64,000 nucleotides of DNA from contig NZ_PTIX01000025.1 in the NCBI RefSeq assembly GCF_002934265.1, positions 43,136 through 107,135 of the forward strand, in the 5' to 3' direction. The notes under the pieces are model-generated. The model worked only from the letters and a program-made list of their open reading frames with translations, made no database searches and was not told where the DNA came from. Shown piece after piece: positions 46,270 through 55,815 of the stretch. The position numbers were made by a program, and so were the translations under genes. Positions within the stretch are counted from its first letter, which is position 1. Each line of letters begins with the position of its first letter. Source of the stretch: Actinokineospora auranticolor. GTDB lineage: Bacteria > Actinomycetota > Actinomycetes > Mycobacteriales > Pseudonocardiaceae.

Positions 46270-46285
46270 TTGACACCTCGTGTCA
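46270..46285. promoter_or_regulatory. Palindrome in the divergent precursor/M20 promoter region
   Basis: TGACAC-CTC-GTGTCA (46271-46285) has perfect 6-bp arms, and TTGACA at 46270-46275 could be a -35 box. The site lies between the divergent starts of the precursor (46179) and the M20 gene (46311). A regulator bound here could control both. Binder unknown. Confidence 0.5.
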
Positions 46286-46310
46286 GCGACCGACACCGCT
46301 GGAGTTGACC

Positions 46311-47606
46311 GTGTCCGACCTCCTCGCCCGCGCGCCGTCGGTGGTGCGGGAAGCCCTGGTGCTCTACCTCGGGCTGCACCGGGAACCAGAACTGTCGGGC
46401 GCCGAGGTCGCGACCGCGGCGGCGTTGGCGCGGTGGCTGCGGGCCGACGGCTTCGAGGTGACCACCGGGGTCGGTGGTCACGGGGTCGTCGGGGTGCTGC
46501 GCAACGGTCCCGGGCGGCGGGTCCTGGTGCGGGCGGAACTCGACGCGCTCCCGGTGCGGGAGCGGACCGGGTTGGCCTACGCGAGCGACGTCGTCTCGAC
46601 CACCCCCGACGGCGTGCGCACACCGGTGGCGCACGCCTGCGGGCACGACTTCCACTTGGCGGCCGTGGCCGGGGCGGCACGGGTGCTCGCCGCGGCCACC
46701 GACCGGTGGCGTGGGACTTTGGTGGTGGTCGGGCAGCCGGAAGAGGAGACGCTGCGGGGTGCCGCGGCGATGTTGGCGGATGGTCTGTACCAGCGGTTCG
46801 GAGTGCCGGACGCGGTGCTGGCGCAGCACTGCGCGCCGCTGCCCGCCGCGGTGGTGGCGCACGCTGCCGACGGGCCCGCGCTCGCGGCAGGGGTGGTGCT
46901 GCGGGTCGTGCTGCGGGGGCCGGGAGGGCACGCGGCAACGGCTCGCGTCGATCCCGTCGGCGCGCTGGCCGCGCTCGCCACACGCTTGCGGGTCGAGGCG
47001 GTTTCACCCACCGGGGAAACCGCGATGGTGACCGTTGGGGCCTTGCTCGCGGGTGTGAGCGTGAATGTGGTACCCGAGGAAGTGACGCTTTCCGTGATGG
47101 CCCGGGCATTCGCGGAAGACGCGTTGGACGGCGTCATCGCTGCGGTGCGGCGAATTGTCGCCGAGGAGTGCACGGAGTCCGTGCGCGGTGCCGTGGAGGT
47201 CGTGGCGCGGACACCGGTGACCGAATCCGTCGGGCCGACGGCGCGGTGGGTGCGGGCCGCGCACACCGCCGAGTTCGGTGCCGCGCGCGTTGCCGCCTGG
47301 CCGCCCGCGACCGCGTGCGAGGACTTCGCGCTGTTCGGTCCCGCGGGCACCGATCTGCACGGCGGCAGGGGGATCGACCTCGTGCACTGGATGGTCGGGG
47401 TCGTGGGGCCGCGGCGGTGGGCCGCGACACCGGGGGTAGGCGCCGCGGCCAAGCTCGCCGCGCTGGAACCCAACCACTCGCCGCGGTTCGCGCCCGATGT
47501 CGGCGCCGCGCTGGGACCCGCCGTGACCGCGATGGCCACCGCCGCACTGGCCGGCTTCAACACCGTTTCACCGCCGGTCGGACATCTGCAATACGGTTCG
47601 AGTTAA
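46311..47606 (+). CDS. M20-family amidohydrolase/peptidase
   Basis: A 431-residue metallohydrolase of the hippurate/indole-acetyl-amino-acid hydrolase group. Metal-site motifs are RAELDALPVRE (catalytic Asp), AHACGHDFHLA (His, His-Asp) and VGQPEEE (catalytic Glu pair). It cleaves amide bonds of small acylated amino acids or short peptides. The GTG has GGAG 7-8 nt upstream; the frame continues upstream to 46194 with an unlikely Arg/Pro-rich stretch. It is divergent from the RiPP precursor, so a role in peptide trimming or resistance is possible but unproven. Confidence 0.85.
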   Translation: MSDLLARAPSVVREALVLYLGLHREPELSGAEVATAAALARWLRADGFEVTTGVGGHGVVGVLRNGPGRRVLVRAELDALPVRERTGLAYASDVVSTTPDGVRTPVAHACGHDFHLAAVAGAARVLAAATDRWRGTLVVVGQPEEETLRGAAAMLADGLYQRFGVPDAVLAQHCAPLPAAVVAHAADGPALAAGVVLRVVLRGPGGHAATARVDPVGALAALATRLRVEAVSPTGETAMVTVGALLAGVSVNVVPEEVTLSVMARAFAEDALDGVIAAVRRIVAEECTESVRGAVEVVARTPVTESVGPTARWVRAAHTAEFGAARVAAWPPATACEDFALFGPAGTDLHGGRGIDLVHWMVGVVGPRRWAATPGVGAAAKLAALEPNHSPRFAPDVGAALGPAVTAMATAALAGFNTVSPPVGHLQYGSS

Positions 47607-47622
47607 TCTACTGTTCAGGAAA

Positions 47623-47652
47623 GCCGCCCGAATGTGGTGCATTTCAGGCGGC
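47623..47652 (+). terminator. Possible terminator after the M20 gene
   Basis: GCCGCC at 47623-47628 pairs with GGCGGC at 47647-47652 with a partly paired interior. It lies 17 bp after the M20 stop. The stem is imperfect, so this is a weak call. Confidence 0.4.
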
Positions 47653-47877
47653 ACCGGCAAGCCGAGCGCGACGCCCGCGAAACCAGCCGCCGGTTTATCC
47701 GAGCACGGTTTCCTGGTACCTTGACTCCACGACACCTAAGCCGCATCCGCGCCCGATGACATCGGCTCCGCGTGCCCACGGAAAATATGGGCGGCCGCGC
47801 AGGTATGGCCAGGTAACGACCGAGGAAAAGACTCGGCGTAATCGAGTGATAACTCAAGAATAGGCGGACACCAGGAA

Positions 47878-48078
47878 ATGAGCAATGTTTCTGCCAACTG
47901 GCGCAGGGTGCTGACGTGGTGGGGGGTGCTGTGCCTGATCGCCGTGTTCGTCTGGTTGGTACTGGGGCTGACCGGGTCGAACTGGCCCTTCCCGTACTGG
48001 GTCTTCCCGGCGGGGATCTGGGTCGTCCTGCTGGTGGTCGCGGCGGTCACCGGACGCGGCGGGGCCCAGCGGAGTTGA
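47878..48078 (+). CDS. Small two-helix membrane protein
   Basis: A 66-residue protein with two hydrophobic segments (VLCLIAVFVWLVLGL and GIWVVLLVVAAVTG) joined by a short aromatic loop. The N-terminus has Arg-Arg just before the first helix. CCAGGAA precedes the ATG. No family is recognised. It lies between the RiPP region and a StrR-like regulator. Confidence 0.65.
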   Translation: MSNVSANWRRVLTWWGVLCLIAVFVWLVLGLTGSNWPFPYWVFPAGIWVVLLVVAAVTGRGGAQRS

Positions 48079-48152
48079 CCTGCCACGCGCCCGGACGCGG
48101 TGGACCCGGGCGCTCCACAAGAACCGCACACCGTTGTTTGTTGGGGGGGAAC

Positions 48153-49160
48153 ATGACCGGGGAGGTTCAACCGGATCCGGAGCCGAGCACCTCGGGGTGG
48201 TCGGCGCTGGGGCGGTGGCGGCAGCACGGGGGCGCGCAGGCCGTCGAGGTGGTCGCGGTCCGGGCGCTGCTGCCGTCGGACTCGCCGCGGCTGGGCGGGG
48301 AGGACGTCGAGCACATCCGCGCGCTGGCGGACTCGGAGAACGACCTGCCACCCATCATCGTGCACCGCGCCACGATGCGGATCATCGACGGCATGCACCG
48401 CCTGCAGGCGGCCGTCATGCGCGGCCACGACACCATCGGGGTCCGCTTCTTCGACGGCGACGAGGACGAGGCGTTCGTGCTCGCGGTCGAGTCCAACGTC
48501 ACCCACGGGCTGCCGCTGTCCATGCGCGACCGCACCGCGTCCGCGGCGCGGATCATCGGCACCCACCCGGACTGGTCGGACCGGGCCATCGCCAAGGCCA
48601 CCGGCCTCTCGGCGAAGACGGTCTCCAGCATCCGCGGGCGCTCGCCCTCGGCCGGGCCGCAGGCGGGCGCCCGCCTGGGGCGCGACGGCCGCACCAGGCC
48701 GCTCGACGGGGCGGCGGGCCGCCGGTTGGCGGTCAAGCTGATGACCGACAGCCCGCAGGCCCCGCTGCGCGACATCGCGCGGGCGGCGGGGGTTTCGCTG
48801 TCGACGGCGTGGGACGTGCGCGAGCGGCTGCGGCGCGGGGCGGACCCGGTGCCGGAGCGCGGCCGGGCAGCCGAGGGCGACCGGGAGCGCAAGCCGAGGG
48901 CCGAACCCGCGCAGGCGACCGGGTCGAACGCGGATGACCGGGTGCGGGCGCTGCGCATCCTGCGCCGAGACCCGTCGATGCGGTTCACCGACGCCGGGCG
49001 GGTCCTGCTCCGGTGGTTGGAGGCGGGCACGCTCGGCCAGGCGGAGTGGACCCGGCTGACCAGCATCGTCGCGGCCCACCACCGGGGCGAGGTCGCGGAC
49101 CTGGCGCGCGCCAACGCCGAGGCGTGGCGGAGATTCGCCGACTCGCTGACCCAGCGGTGA
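48153..49160 (+). CDS. StrR-like / ParB-N-domain transcriptional regulator
   Basis: A 335-residue DNA-binding protein. The N-terminal ParB/sulfiredoxin-like domain (about 30-120) contains LPPIIVHRATMRIIDGMHRLQAAVMRG, the hallmark seen in StrR/NovG-type antibiotic-pathway regulators. A first HTH is RAIAKATGLSAKTVSSIRGR and a second is LRDIARAAGVSLSTAWDVRERL. A run of G just upstream of the ATG is the ribosome site. Being next to the RiPP genes, it may be a second pathway activator. A strong terminator follows. Confidence 0.85.
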   Translation: MTGEVQPDPEPSTSGWSALGRWRQHGGAQAVEVVAVRALLPSDSPRLGGEDVEHIRALADSENDLPPIIVHRATMRIIDGMHRLQAAVMRGHDTIGVRFFDGDEDEAFVLAVESNVTHGLPLSMRDRTASAARIIGTHPDWSDRAIAKATGLSAKTVSSIRGRSPSAGPQAGARLGRDGRTRPLDGAAGRRLAVKLMTDSPQAPLRDIARAAGVSLSTAWDVRERLRRGADPVPERGRAAEGDRERKPRAEPAQATGSNADDRVRALRILRRDPSMRFTDAGRVLLRWLEAGTLGQAEWTRLTSIVAAHHRGEVADLARANAEAWRRFADSLTQR

Positions 49161-49161
49161 A

Positions 49162-49195
49162 GTGCCGGGGGCGCGGGCCCCCGCGCCCCCGGCAC
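49162..49195 (+). terminator. Terminator after the StrR-like gene
   Basis: Perfect 15-bp GC stem (GTGCCGGGGGCGCGG and CCGCGCCCCCGGCAC, loop GCCC) beginning right after the stop codon. It marks the right boundary of the RiPP-associated region. Confidence 0.85.
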
Positions 49196-49354
49196 CCCGC
49201 CCGCCCAGACCACTGTGGACAGTTGGTGGCCGTCGAGGGTCGGTAGCGGATCGTCATGAGCGCGCCGCTACGACGTTCGGGTGGTCGATCGCGGACCGTC
49301 CCCTGCCCGTAACGCTCCGCAATAGCCTGCCGGTGGGGCGACGAGCGGAGGACG

Positions 49355-51304
49355 ATGAACCAGAGCAGGCAGCGGCAGCTCCAGCGGCGGGCGACCGAGG
49401 TGCTCACCCGCGACGCCCCCTGGCTGGACCCGTTGGGGCGCCGCGTGTGCACGGCGCTGCTTGTCCGCACCGCGCAGCGGTGGCGGCTGTTCCTCCACCC
49501 CGGGTCGCCTTCGGACGTCGCCGACGCGTACTTCATCGGTCCGGCGGGCGTGTGCTCCCTCCTGATCCGCGACCGGTTACCGGACGAGGCGACCGCGCGG
49601 GCCGTCGCCCGGCACGCGGAGGAGCGCTTCGCCGGGGTTCGCGGTCCCGGTGGGCAGGTGCTGGCGTCGAGCGCGTTGCGCCACCTGGTCGTCCTGCCCG
49701 GTGGTGGCAAGCGGGTCACGTCGCCCAGTCCGCTGTACCGGGTGGTGCCGGAACAGGATCTTGACGCGCTGTTCCGCCGGGAAGCCGCCGTCCTCACCCG
49801 GGACCAGGCCCAGTCGATCGCCGCGCAGGCCGCGCACCGGCTGACCGGGTACCGGCGGGTCGAGGTGGAACCGGTGGAACGCGCGGCCGAGGCGCCGGGG
49901 CTGTTGGACGAGGCCGACCTGACCGCGGACCAGCTCGCCGCCGCGCAGCAGCGGCCCTTCGAGAGCTGGATGGCGTTCCTGCACCCCCAGCAGCAGGCCG
50001 TCGTCGCCCGCAACTACGGCGGCCCGGCCCGGATCAGCGGGCCTGCGGGCACGGGCAAGACCGTGGTGGCCCTGCACCGGCTGCTCCACCTGGCCCGCCG
50101 CAGCACCGGACCGCTGTTGTTCACCACGTTCGTGCGCACCCTGCCCGCCGTGCACCAGGGGACCTTCCACCGGATGGCGCCGGAGTTCGCCGACCGGGTT
50201 CGGTTCGTCAACCTGCACGCCTGGGCCCGCGACTTCCTCGCCGAGCGCGGCAGGCCGGTGACCCAGTGGCGCGCCCAGGTGGCCACCGCGTTCAACCTGG
50301 CCTGGCTGTCCCACCGGGCGGCGCTGGCGGACCTGGAGCCCGCGCCCGCTTATTGGCAGGCCGAGGTCGACCGGGTCATCAAGGGCCGCGGTCTGACCAC
50401 GGTGGACGAATACCTGCGGGTCACCCGCCGGGGCCGCGGTCTCGCGCTCAACCCCGCGCAGCGCACCGCGGTCTGGGGTCTGTACGAGGCGTACGAGCGG
50501 CACCTGGCCGAGAAGGACCTGAGCGACTACAACGACTTGGTCGCCATCGCTCGGGCGGAGCTGGCGGCCCGTCCGCTGGAAGTGCCCTACGCGGCGGTCA
50601 TCGTGGACGAGGTCCAGGACATCACCCTCACCGGGCTGCGCCTGCTGCGCCAACTCGCGGGCGACGGCCCGAACCGGCTGCTGCTCGTGGGCGACGGCCA
50701 GCAGCAGGTCTACCCCGGCGGCTGGCGGCTGTCCGAGGCGGGCATCCCGGTCCAGGGCCGCGGCGCCGTGCTGCGGGTGAACTACCGCAACCGGGCCGCC
50801 GTGCTGGACTTCGCCCGGCGCTTCGACGCCACCAACCAGGTGGACGACCTCGACGGCGCGGCGGGGGTCGCCCTGCGCGACGCCGAGACGGCGAACCCCG
50901 GCGGCCGAACCGAACCGTGGACGGGCACGGACTCCGAACTCCCCGACGCGCTGACCGGGGCGATCGCCGCCCTGCCGGTCCCCAGGGGTCGGACCGCGCT
51001 GATCACCTTCAACCACCGCGACCTGGAGCGGTGCGCCGCGATCCTGCGCGAGGCAGGGGTCCCGGTGGCGCACCTGGACCAGTACACCGGCGAACCGGAG
51101 GACACGGTGAAGATCGGCACCGTGCACCGGGCCAAGGGGTTGGACTTCCAGGCCGTCATCGCGGTCGCGTTCACCCGGTCCGGCAAGCCGAACGACCCCG
51201 CGGAACAGGAACTCCGCGCGCGACGGCACCTCGTCGCCGCCACCCGGGCCCGCGACTACCTCTGGTGGGGCGTGGTCACGCCACCGGCGGACCAAGCGCC
51301 CTGA
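49355..51304 (+). CDS. UvrD/Rep-like helicase with NERD-like N-terminus
   Basis: A 649-residue superfamily 1 helicase. The first ~180 residues include ADAYFIGPAGVCSLLI, like the core of NERD (nuclease-related) domains, but the expected catalytic Glu-x-Lys is not visible, so this part may be inactive. Helicase motifs follow: GPAGTGKTVVALHRLL (Walker A), VIVDEVQDIT (motif II), LLLVGDGQQQVYPGG (motif III), RVNYRNR (motif IV) and KIGTVHRAKGLDF (motif V). The role is DNA repair or stress-related unwinding; nothing nearby fixes it. Confidence 0.85.
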   Translation: MNQSRQRQLQRRATEVLTRDAPWLDPLGRRVCTALLVRTAQRWRLFLHPGSPSDVADAYFIGPAGVCSLLIRDRLPDEATARAVARHAEERFAGVRGPGGQVLASSALRHLVVLPGGGKRVTSPSPLYRVVPEQDLDALFRREAAVLTRDQAQSIAAQAAHRLTGYRRVEVEPVERAAEAPGLLDEADLTADQLAAAQQRPFESWMAFLHPQQQAVVARNYGGPARISGPAGTGKTVVALHRLLHLARRSTGPLLFTTFVRTLPAVHQGTFHRMAPEFADRVRFVNLHAWARDFLAERGRPVTQWRAQVATAFNLAWLSHRAALADLEPAPAYWQAEVDRVIKGRGLTTVDEYLRVTRRGRGLALNPAQRTAVWGLYEAYERHLAEKDLSDYNDLVAIARAELAARPLEVPYAAVIVDEVQDITLTGLRLLRQLAGDGPNRLLLVGDGQQQVYPGGWRLSEAGIPVQGRGAVLRVNYRNRAAVLDFARRFDATNQVDDLDGAAGVALRDAETANPGGRTEPWTGTDSELPDALTGAIAALPVPRGRTALITFNHRDLERCAAILREAGVPVAHLDQYTGEPEDTVKIGTVHRAKGLDFQAVIAVAFTRSGKPNDPAEQELRARRHLVAATRARDYLWWGVVTPPADQAP

Positions 51305-51449
51305 ACGCGGCTCGCGGGAGCGGATCAGCCTTTCGCTCCAACGGTTGTCATCTTTCGTGGCGACTTTCGGACCGCGGCGCCGAGCCGGGGTAATGCCGCC
51401 GCGGCCGGGCGCGAGATCCATGCCGAGTGCCGCAGCCGGGAGGCCCGCC

Positions 51450-52301
51450 ATGGTCAGCACGATGGGAACCGAGCACGGGGTCCGCTACCGCGAGCAGGGC
51501 GAGGCGGTGGGCGGGACCTACCTGATGGTCCACGGCCTGGGCGGGTCGTTGGAGCAGTGGAGCGAGATCGTCCGCCTGCTGGGCGCGGGGGCGCGGGCGA
51601 TCGCGGTCGACGTGCCGGGCTTCGGCCGGACCCGCACGGTCACCGGCGCGTTCAGCGTGGACGAGTCCGCGCGGGCGATCGTCCGGTTGTGCGCGGAGAA
51701 GGACGTGCGGGACGGCGTGCTGGTGTCCCACTCTGTGGGGTGCGTGCTGGCCGCCCGGGTCGCCGCGCTGGCGCCGGACCGCTTCCGCAGGCTGGTTTTC
51801 GTCAGCGGCGCCCTGGTGCGCGCGTCCGAGATGGCGCAGCACCCGACCCGGGCGCTGCGCGCGCCGATGCTCGGCCTCACCGTCGCCACGCAGTTCGTCG
51901 CGGGCCTGTTCCCCGTACCGCGCCCCGTGTTGAACGCGCTGGCCCGGGTGAAACCATTGCGGCGACTGCTGTTGCGGCCCTTCGTCGCCGCGCCCGACAG
52001 CCTCGACGGCGGCCTGCTCGTCGAGACCCTCACCGGCACGGGCAGCCCCGCCGTGCTGCGGGTTCTGTTCACCGCCAAGGGAATCCCGTACGACGACATT
52101 CTCCGCGCGGTCACCCAACCCGTCGACCTGATCACCGGCGACCGCGACCCGCTCATCCGGGACCAGGACCGCGTGCTGGTGCGCGAGCTGGTCCGGGTCG
52201 AGGGCGACGCGGTGATCCGGCGCTGCGGGCACTGGCCTTGGCTCGAACACCCGGCGGAACTGGCCGCGCTGATCGCGGAGAGCGCGCGACATGACCGCTG
52301 A
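51450..52301 (+). CDS. Alpha/beta hydrolase
   Basis: A 283-residue hydrolase. The oxyanion strand is YLMVHGLGGSLEQW; the nucleophile elbow is VSHSVGCV (Ser-His-Ser-Val-Gly, a variant of GxSxG). The likely acid is Asp in ITGDRDPL and the His in RRCGHWPWLEHP completes the triad. The ATG at 51450 has GGGAGG upstream. It overlaps the next gene by 11 bp, so the two are co-transcribed. Substrate unknown. Confidence 0.85.
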   Translation: MVSTMGTEHGVRYREQGEAVGGTYLMVHGLGGSLEQWSEIVRLLGAGARAIAVDVPGFGRTRTVTGAFSVDESARAIVRLCAEKDVRDGVLVSHSVGCVLAARVAALAPDRFRRLVFVSGALVRASEMAQHPTRALRAPMLGLTVATQFVAGLFPVPRPVLNALARVKPLRRLLLRPFVAAPDSLDGGLLVETLTGTGSPAVLRVLFTAKGIPYDDILRAVTQPVDLITGDRDPLIRDQDRVLVRELVRVEGDAVIRRCGHWPWLEHPAELAALIAESARHDR

Positions 52302-53652
52302 GGCCCGGTCCGGGAGCCACAACGGCCAGCACACCCGGATCTCCACCAACCCGTTGGAGGAACGGCGGATCACCACCGTCGACCTCAACCCGTTCCTGTT
52401 CGGGCGGACCAGCGGGGCGCTGCGGGACCGGCACTCGGCGTGGTTCCTGCTCATCGGCGCGGGCTTCACCGCGCTGGTGCTGCTGGCCGCGGCGTCCTCC
52501 GGCATGGTCGGGAGCTTCGACGAGTTCCAGTTCGCCAACGACTTCCGGCGGATCCTGCGCCTGCCCGCGGCGGAGTCCGACACGACCTTCCCGCTGGTGC
52601 GCGACATCCCGACGTGGATCCTCACCGCCAACGTCGTCGCCGGGACGGTGTTGCTGCACCGGCACTGGCAGTACATGTCGAAGTGCCTGTCCGGACTGGC
52701 GCGCAGCGGCGCGATCATCGCCAAGCCCGGCCCCGTGCCACCCGACGACAACGACGAGCAGCCGCTGCCCCGCGAGGCGTTCCGCGGCAACTTCAACATC
52801 ATCTCGCGGCTGCTGCGGATCGACACCATCGTCCGGGACCGGGACAACAAGACCGCCTTCGGCCACTTCGTCGGCCGGGTCGTGGGGGCCGTGTCGAACC
52901 GCTGGCTCACCTACCTGGTGCCGCTCAGCGTGCTCTCCATCGTGCTCGCGGGCCTGCTCGTGCTCGGCATGCGCAACAGCCTCTTCCAGACCCTCGCCCC
53001 GTCCGAGCTGGCAGGCGCCGACCGCGCCGAGTGGCTCCAGGCGGCCTACCGCGGCTGGTGGGCCAGCATCGACCACCCGCTCGCGTTCACCATCTACCTC
53101 GCGCTCGCCAGCTACGCGATCTTCATCGTCCTGCTCTTCCACCTCGTCGGGCTCATCGCCGTTTACGTCACCATCGGCATGCACTTCCTCGTCGACCCGG
53201 GCGCGGACTGGCTCAACGAGGACAACCGCCACGGCTGGGCGCCGCTGGCCCGCTTCTACCGGACGGTCATGTGGGCCAACGCCCTGCTGGGCACCAGCCT
53301 GTCCACCATCCTCATCTCACTGGGCATCACCAACGCCAGCTGGGTGGCCTTCCTCGTCGTCCTCTACGTGCTCCTCATGCCGGTCTTCACCTTCGTCCCC
53401 TGGGTCCTCTTCCGCCGGGCCGGGGAGAAGGCGGCGGCCCTGCGCATCCGGCAGATCCGCGCGATCGCCGAGGCCCAGGGCATCGACCCCGACACCCACA
53501 TCCCCGCGATGGCCCCGTACCTCAGCGAGATCGACCGCTGCCGCGCCGCCACCATCCGCCCGCTCCGCATGGGCACGGTGTCGCTGTTCACCCACTTCAC
53601 CCTGGTCGCCCTGCCCATCGTGCTGGCCGCGGCCCAGATCTGGCTGCAGTAG
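52291..53652 (+). CDS. Multi-spanning membrane protein of unknown function
   Basis: A 453-residue protein with about six to seven hydrophobic segments (for example WFLLIGAGFTALVLLAAASSG, WILTANVVAGTVLL, WLTYLVPLSVLSIVLAGLLVLG, AIFIVLLFHLVGLIAVYVTIG). Two soluble stretches lie between them. I do not recognise a family or catalytic motif. It overlaps and is probably coupled to the preceding hydrolase gene. Confidence 0.75.
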   Translation: MTAEARSGSHNGQHTRISTNPLEERRITTVDLNPFLFGRTSGALRDRHSAWFLLIGAGFTALVLLAAASSGMVGSFDEFQFANDFRRILRLPAAESDTTFPLVRDIPTWILTANVVAGTVLLHRHWQYMSKCLSGLARSGAIIAKPGPVPPDDNDEQPLPREAFRGNFNIISRLLRIDTIVRDRDNKTAFGHFVGRVVGAVSNRWLTYLVPLSVLSIVLAGLLVLGMRNSLFQTLAPSELAGADRAEWLQAAYRGWWASIDHPLAFTIYLALASYAIFIVLLFHLVGLIAVYVTIGMHFLVDPGADWLNEDNRHGWAPLARFYRTVMWANALLGTSLSTILISLGITNASWVAFLVVLYVLLMPVFTFVPWVLFRRAGEKAAALRIRQIRAIAEAQGIDPDTHIPAMAPYLSEIDRCRAATIRPLRMGTVSLFTHFTLVALPIVLAAAQIWLQ

Positions 53653-53732
53653 GGCGTGTGCTCGAATAGCCGGGTGGTCATGGCGGTGGGCGCGCCCCGG
53701 GGGGCGGCGGCGGGTGTGCGCGGGTCGGTGCG

Positions 53733-53999
53733 GTGACGGCTCGGGTGCCGCCGTGGTACCCCGGGTCCCGGGGTCGGTTCGAGGTGCTGGTCTACGTCGC
53801 GGCCAAGGCCGGGATGAACCCGTGGGTGCTGCGGACCACCGAATCGGCGTCCGCCGACCTGGTGGAAACGTTGCTCTCCGTGCTCGTCACCGAACTGACC
53901 GCGGTCGGCCTGCGGGCGGACGACGAGCCGAACCAGGCGGGGTTGATCATCGAGGACATCATCGACGACCTCACCGGCCTCGACGCGCTCGACGAGTAG
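53733..53999 (+). CDS. Small acidic hypothetical protein
   Basis: An 88-residue protein that starts at a GTG without a clear ribosome site. The C-terminal half is strongly acidic (IIEDIIDDLTGLDALDE) and the N-terminal half is mixed. It is on the strand opposite the following pseudogene. No family recognised. It may be a real small gene because codon third positions are GC-rich, but support is modest. Confidence 0.4.
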   Translation: MTARVPPWYPGSRGRFEVLVYVAAKAGMNPWVLRTTESASADLVETLLSVLVTELTAVGLRADDEPNQAGLIIEDIIDDLTGLDALDE

Positions 54000-54021
54000 C
54001 CACCGCCCGGTCGGCGCGGGC

Positions 54022-55803
54022 TCAGCCGGTCGGCAGGCCCAGGGCCTGGGCGAGCACAGGTCGGAGGGTGCGTCCGAAGGAGATGCTCATGTGGTTCCGG
54101 TCGAAGTAGACGACGACCCCGCCGACCACGGCGTAGCAGTACTTGCGGTCGCAGAAGCTGTCCGTGGTGTCGATGAGGGAGACCCCCGGGTTCTTCGAGT
54201 TGCGAGCCGCCTCGGTCAGGGGGTCGAACGAAGACCTTGGCCGGGCGGTCTTGGACGATGACCTTGTTGAGGTCGGACACCCACTTCGTGCACCGGGCCG
54301 CGGAGCCCCGGTCCTTGCTGCCCTGGAACCCCACGAACGGGATGTCGGCGAACGGGCAACCGCCCAGCAGACCCAGCTTGACCAGCCACTTCTGCTCGCG
54401 GGCGATGGGCAGCAGTGCGGCCTGCCACTGCTCGCCGTGCGAGTCGCCGACCACCCACACGACCGTCCGGTTCGGGGCGCCCCCGGTGAAGTCGCACACG
54501 CCGGTGGTCTTGGTGTCCCCCGGGAGGATCTCCTTGTTGACGCACATGCCCTTGCCGCCGAGCCACGGCGCGTCCTCGTCGCTGATCGGCCGCCGCGCGG
54601 GGCCGAACGGGTCGGCGCACCCGTTCGCCGCGACCATCGCCGCGGCGCCGACGCAGCGGGACGGCTCCTGCTCGTTCCACTCCTTCGCCGCCTGGGCGGT
54701 GTGCCGGTCGTAGGTCCACACCAGGCCGCCCGCGACCAGCGCGACCGCGGCCATCCCGGCCACCATCGCGATGAAGTTGGTCCGGGTCTTCAGCCGGGCA
54801 CCCAGGGAGATGCCCCGGTCCTCGACCAGGACCTTGGACAGCCAGGCCAGCACGATCGCGGCGGCCAGGATGCCGACCTGGTGCACGCCGCCCAGCCGGC
54901 CCTTGTCCAGCGTGTCCGCGAGCGCGAAGGGGGCGAGCACGATCAGCGGCCAGTGCCACAGGTACAGGGAGTAGCTGATGCCGCCGAGGAACTGGACCGG
55001 CGCGGACGCCGACAGCGGGGTGTGCCACTGCCGCTCGCCGCCGTTGCCCGCCAGGATCACCAGGCCGGTGCCCACGACGGGCAGCAGCGCCAGGTAGCCG
55101 GGGAACGGGGTGTCGTGGTCGAACAGCGCTGCGGAGCCGAGGATCAGCACCAGGCCCGCGAACGCCGCCAGGCCCGCCGCGACCCGGGGCAGGACGAGCC
55201 TGGTGCCCCCAGCGCGATGAGCGCGCCGAGGGCGAACTCCCACACCCGGGTCGGCGTCACGAAGTACGCCTGGCTCTTGGACGCGTCGGTGAAGTACACG
55301 CAGAACGCCAGCGAGGCCAGGCCGACGGCGGCGATGCCGATGATCTGCGCCTGGCGCTGCCGGATCTTGAACAGCAGCAGGAGCAGCAGCGGCCAGCACA
55401 GGTAGAACTGCTCCTCGACCGACAGCGACCAGTAGTGCTGGGACAGGCTGGCCACGGCGGTGAACGCCGAGTAGTCGACCGAGTGGATCGCCAGCAGCCA
55501 GTTCTCCGCGTAGAGCGCGCTGGCCACGGCCTCTTGGGCGTTGGTCTCCCACCGCTGGAACGGGAGCAGGAAGTACGCGGCGACCAGGCTCACGCCCAGC
55601 ACCAGGAAGGCGGCGGGCAGCAGGCGCCGCACGCGGCGGGCGTAGAAGCGCCCCAACCGCACCCGGCCGGTGCGCAGGATCTCCGCGACCGCCCGCAACG
55701 CCTGGATGTCGGTCCGGAACCCACTGGACCGCGCCGCGGCGGGCGACTCCAGCCGCACCGTCGGCTCGTCCGCGGCGGGATCGACGTACGTACCCGCCCC
55801 CAT
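54022..55803 (-). pseudogene. Broken OafA/YrhL-type acyltransferase with SGNH-like C-terminus
   Basis: Conserved blocks survive in three frames. The start at 55803 leads to FRTDIQALRAVA, but the next ~35-40 residues, including the first membrane helix and catalytic His region, are missing before EILRTGRVRLGRFYARR. Good sequence (SLSVEEQFYLCWPLLL) runs to about 55210, where a run of five C (55206-55210, plus strand) lacks one base and the frame shifts. The second frame carries GISYSLYLWHWPLIVL and WVVGDSHGEQWQ. Near 54230 another deletion and frame change lead to SLIDTTDSFCDRKYCY and FDRNHMSISF, stop at 54022. Full-length relatives are about 680-720 residues. Confidence 0.85.
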
Positions 55804-55815
55804 CTGCCCTCCCCA

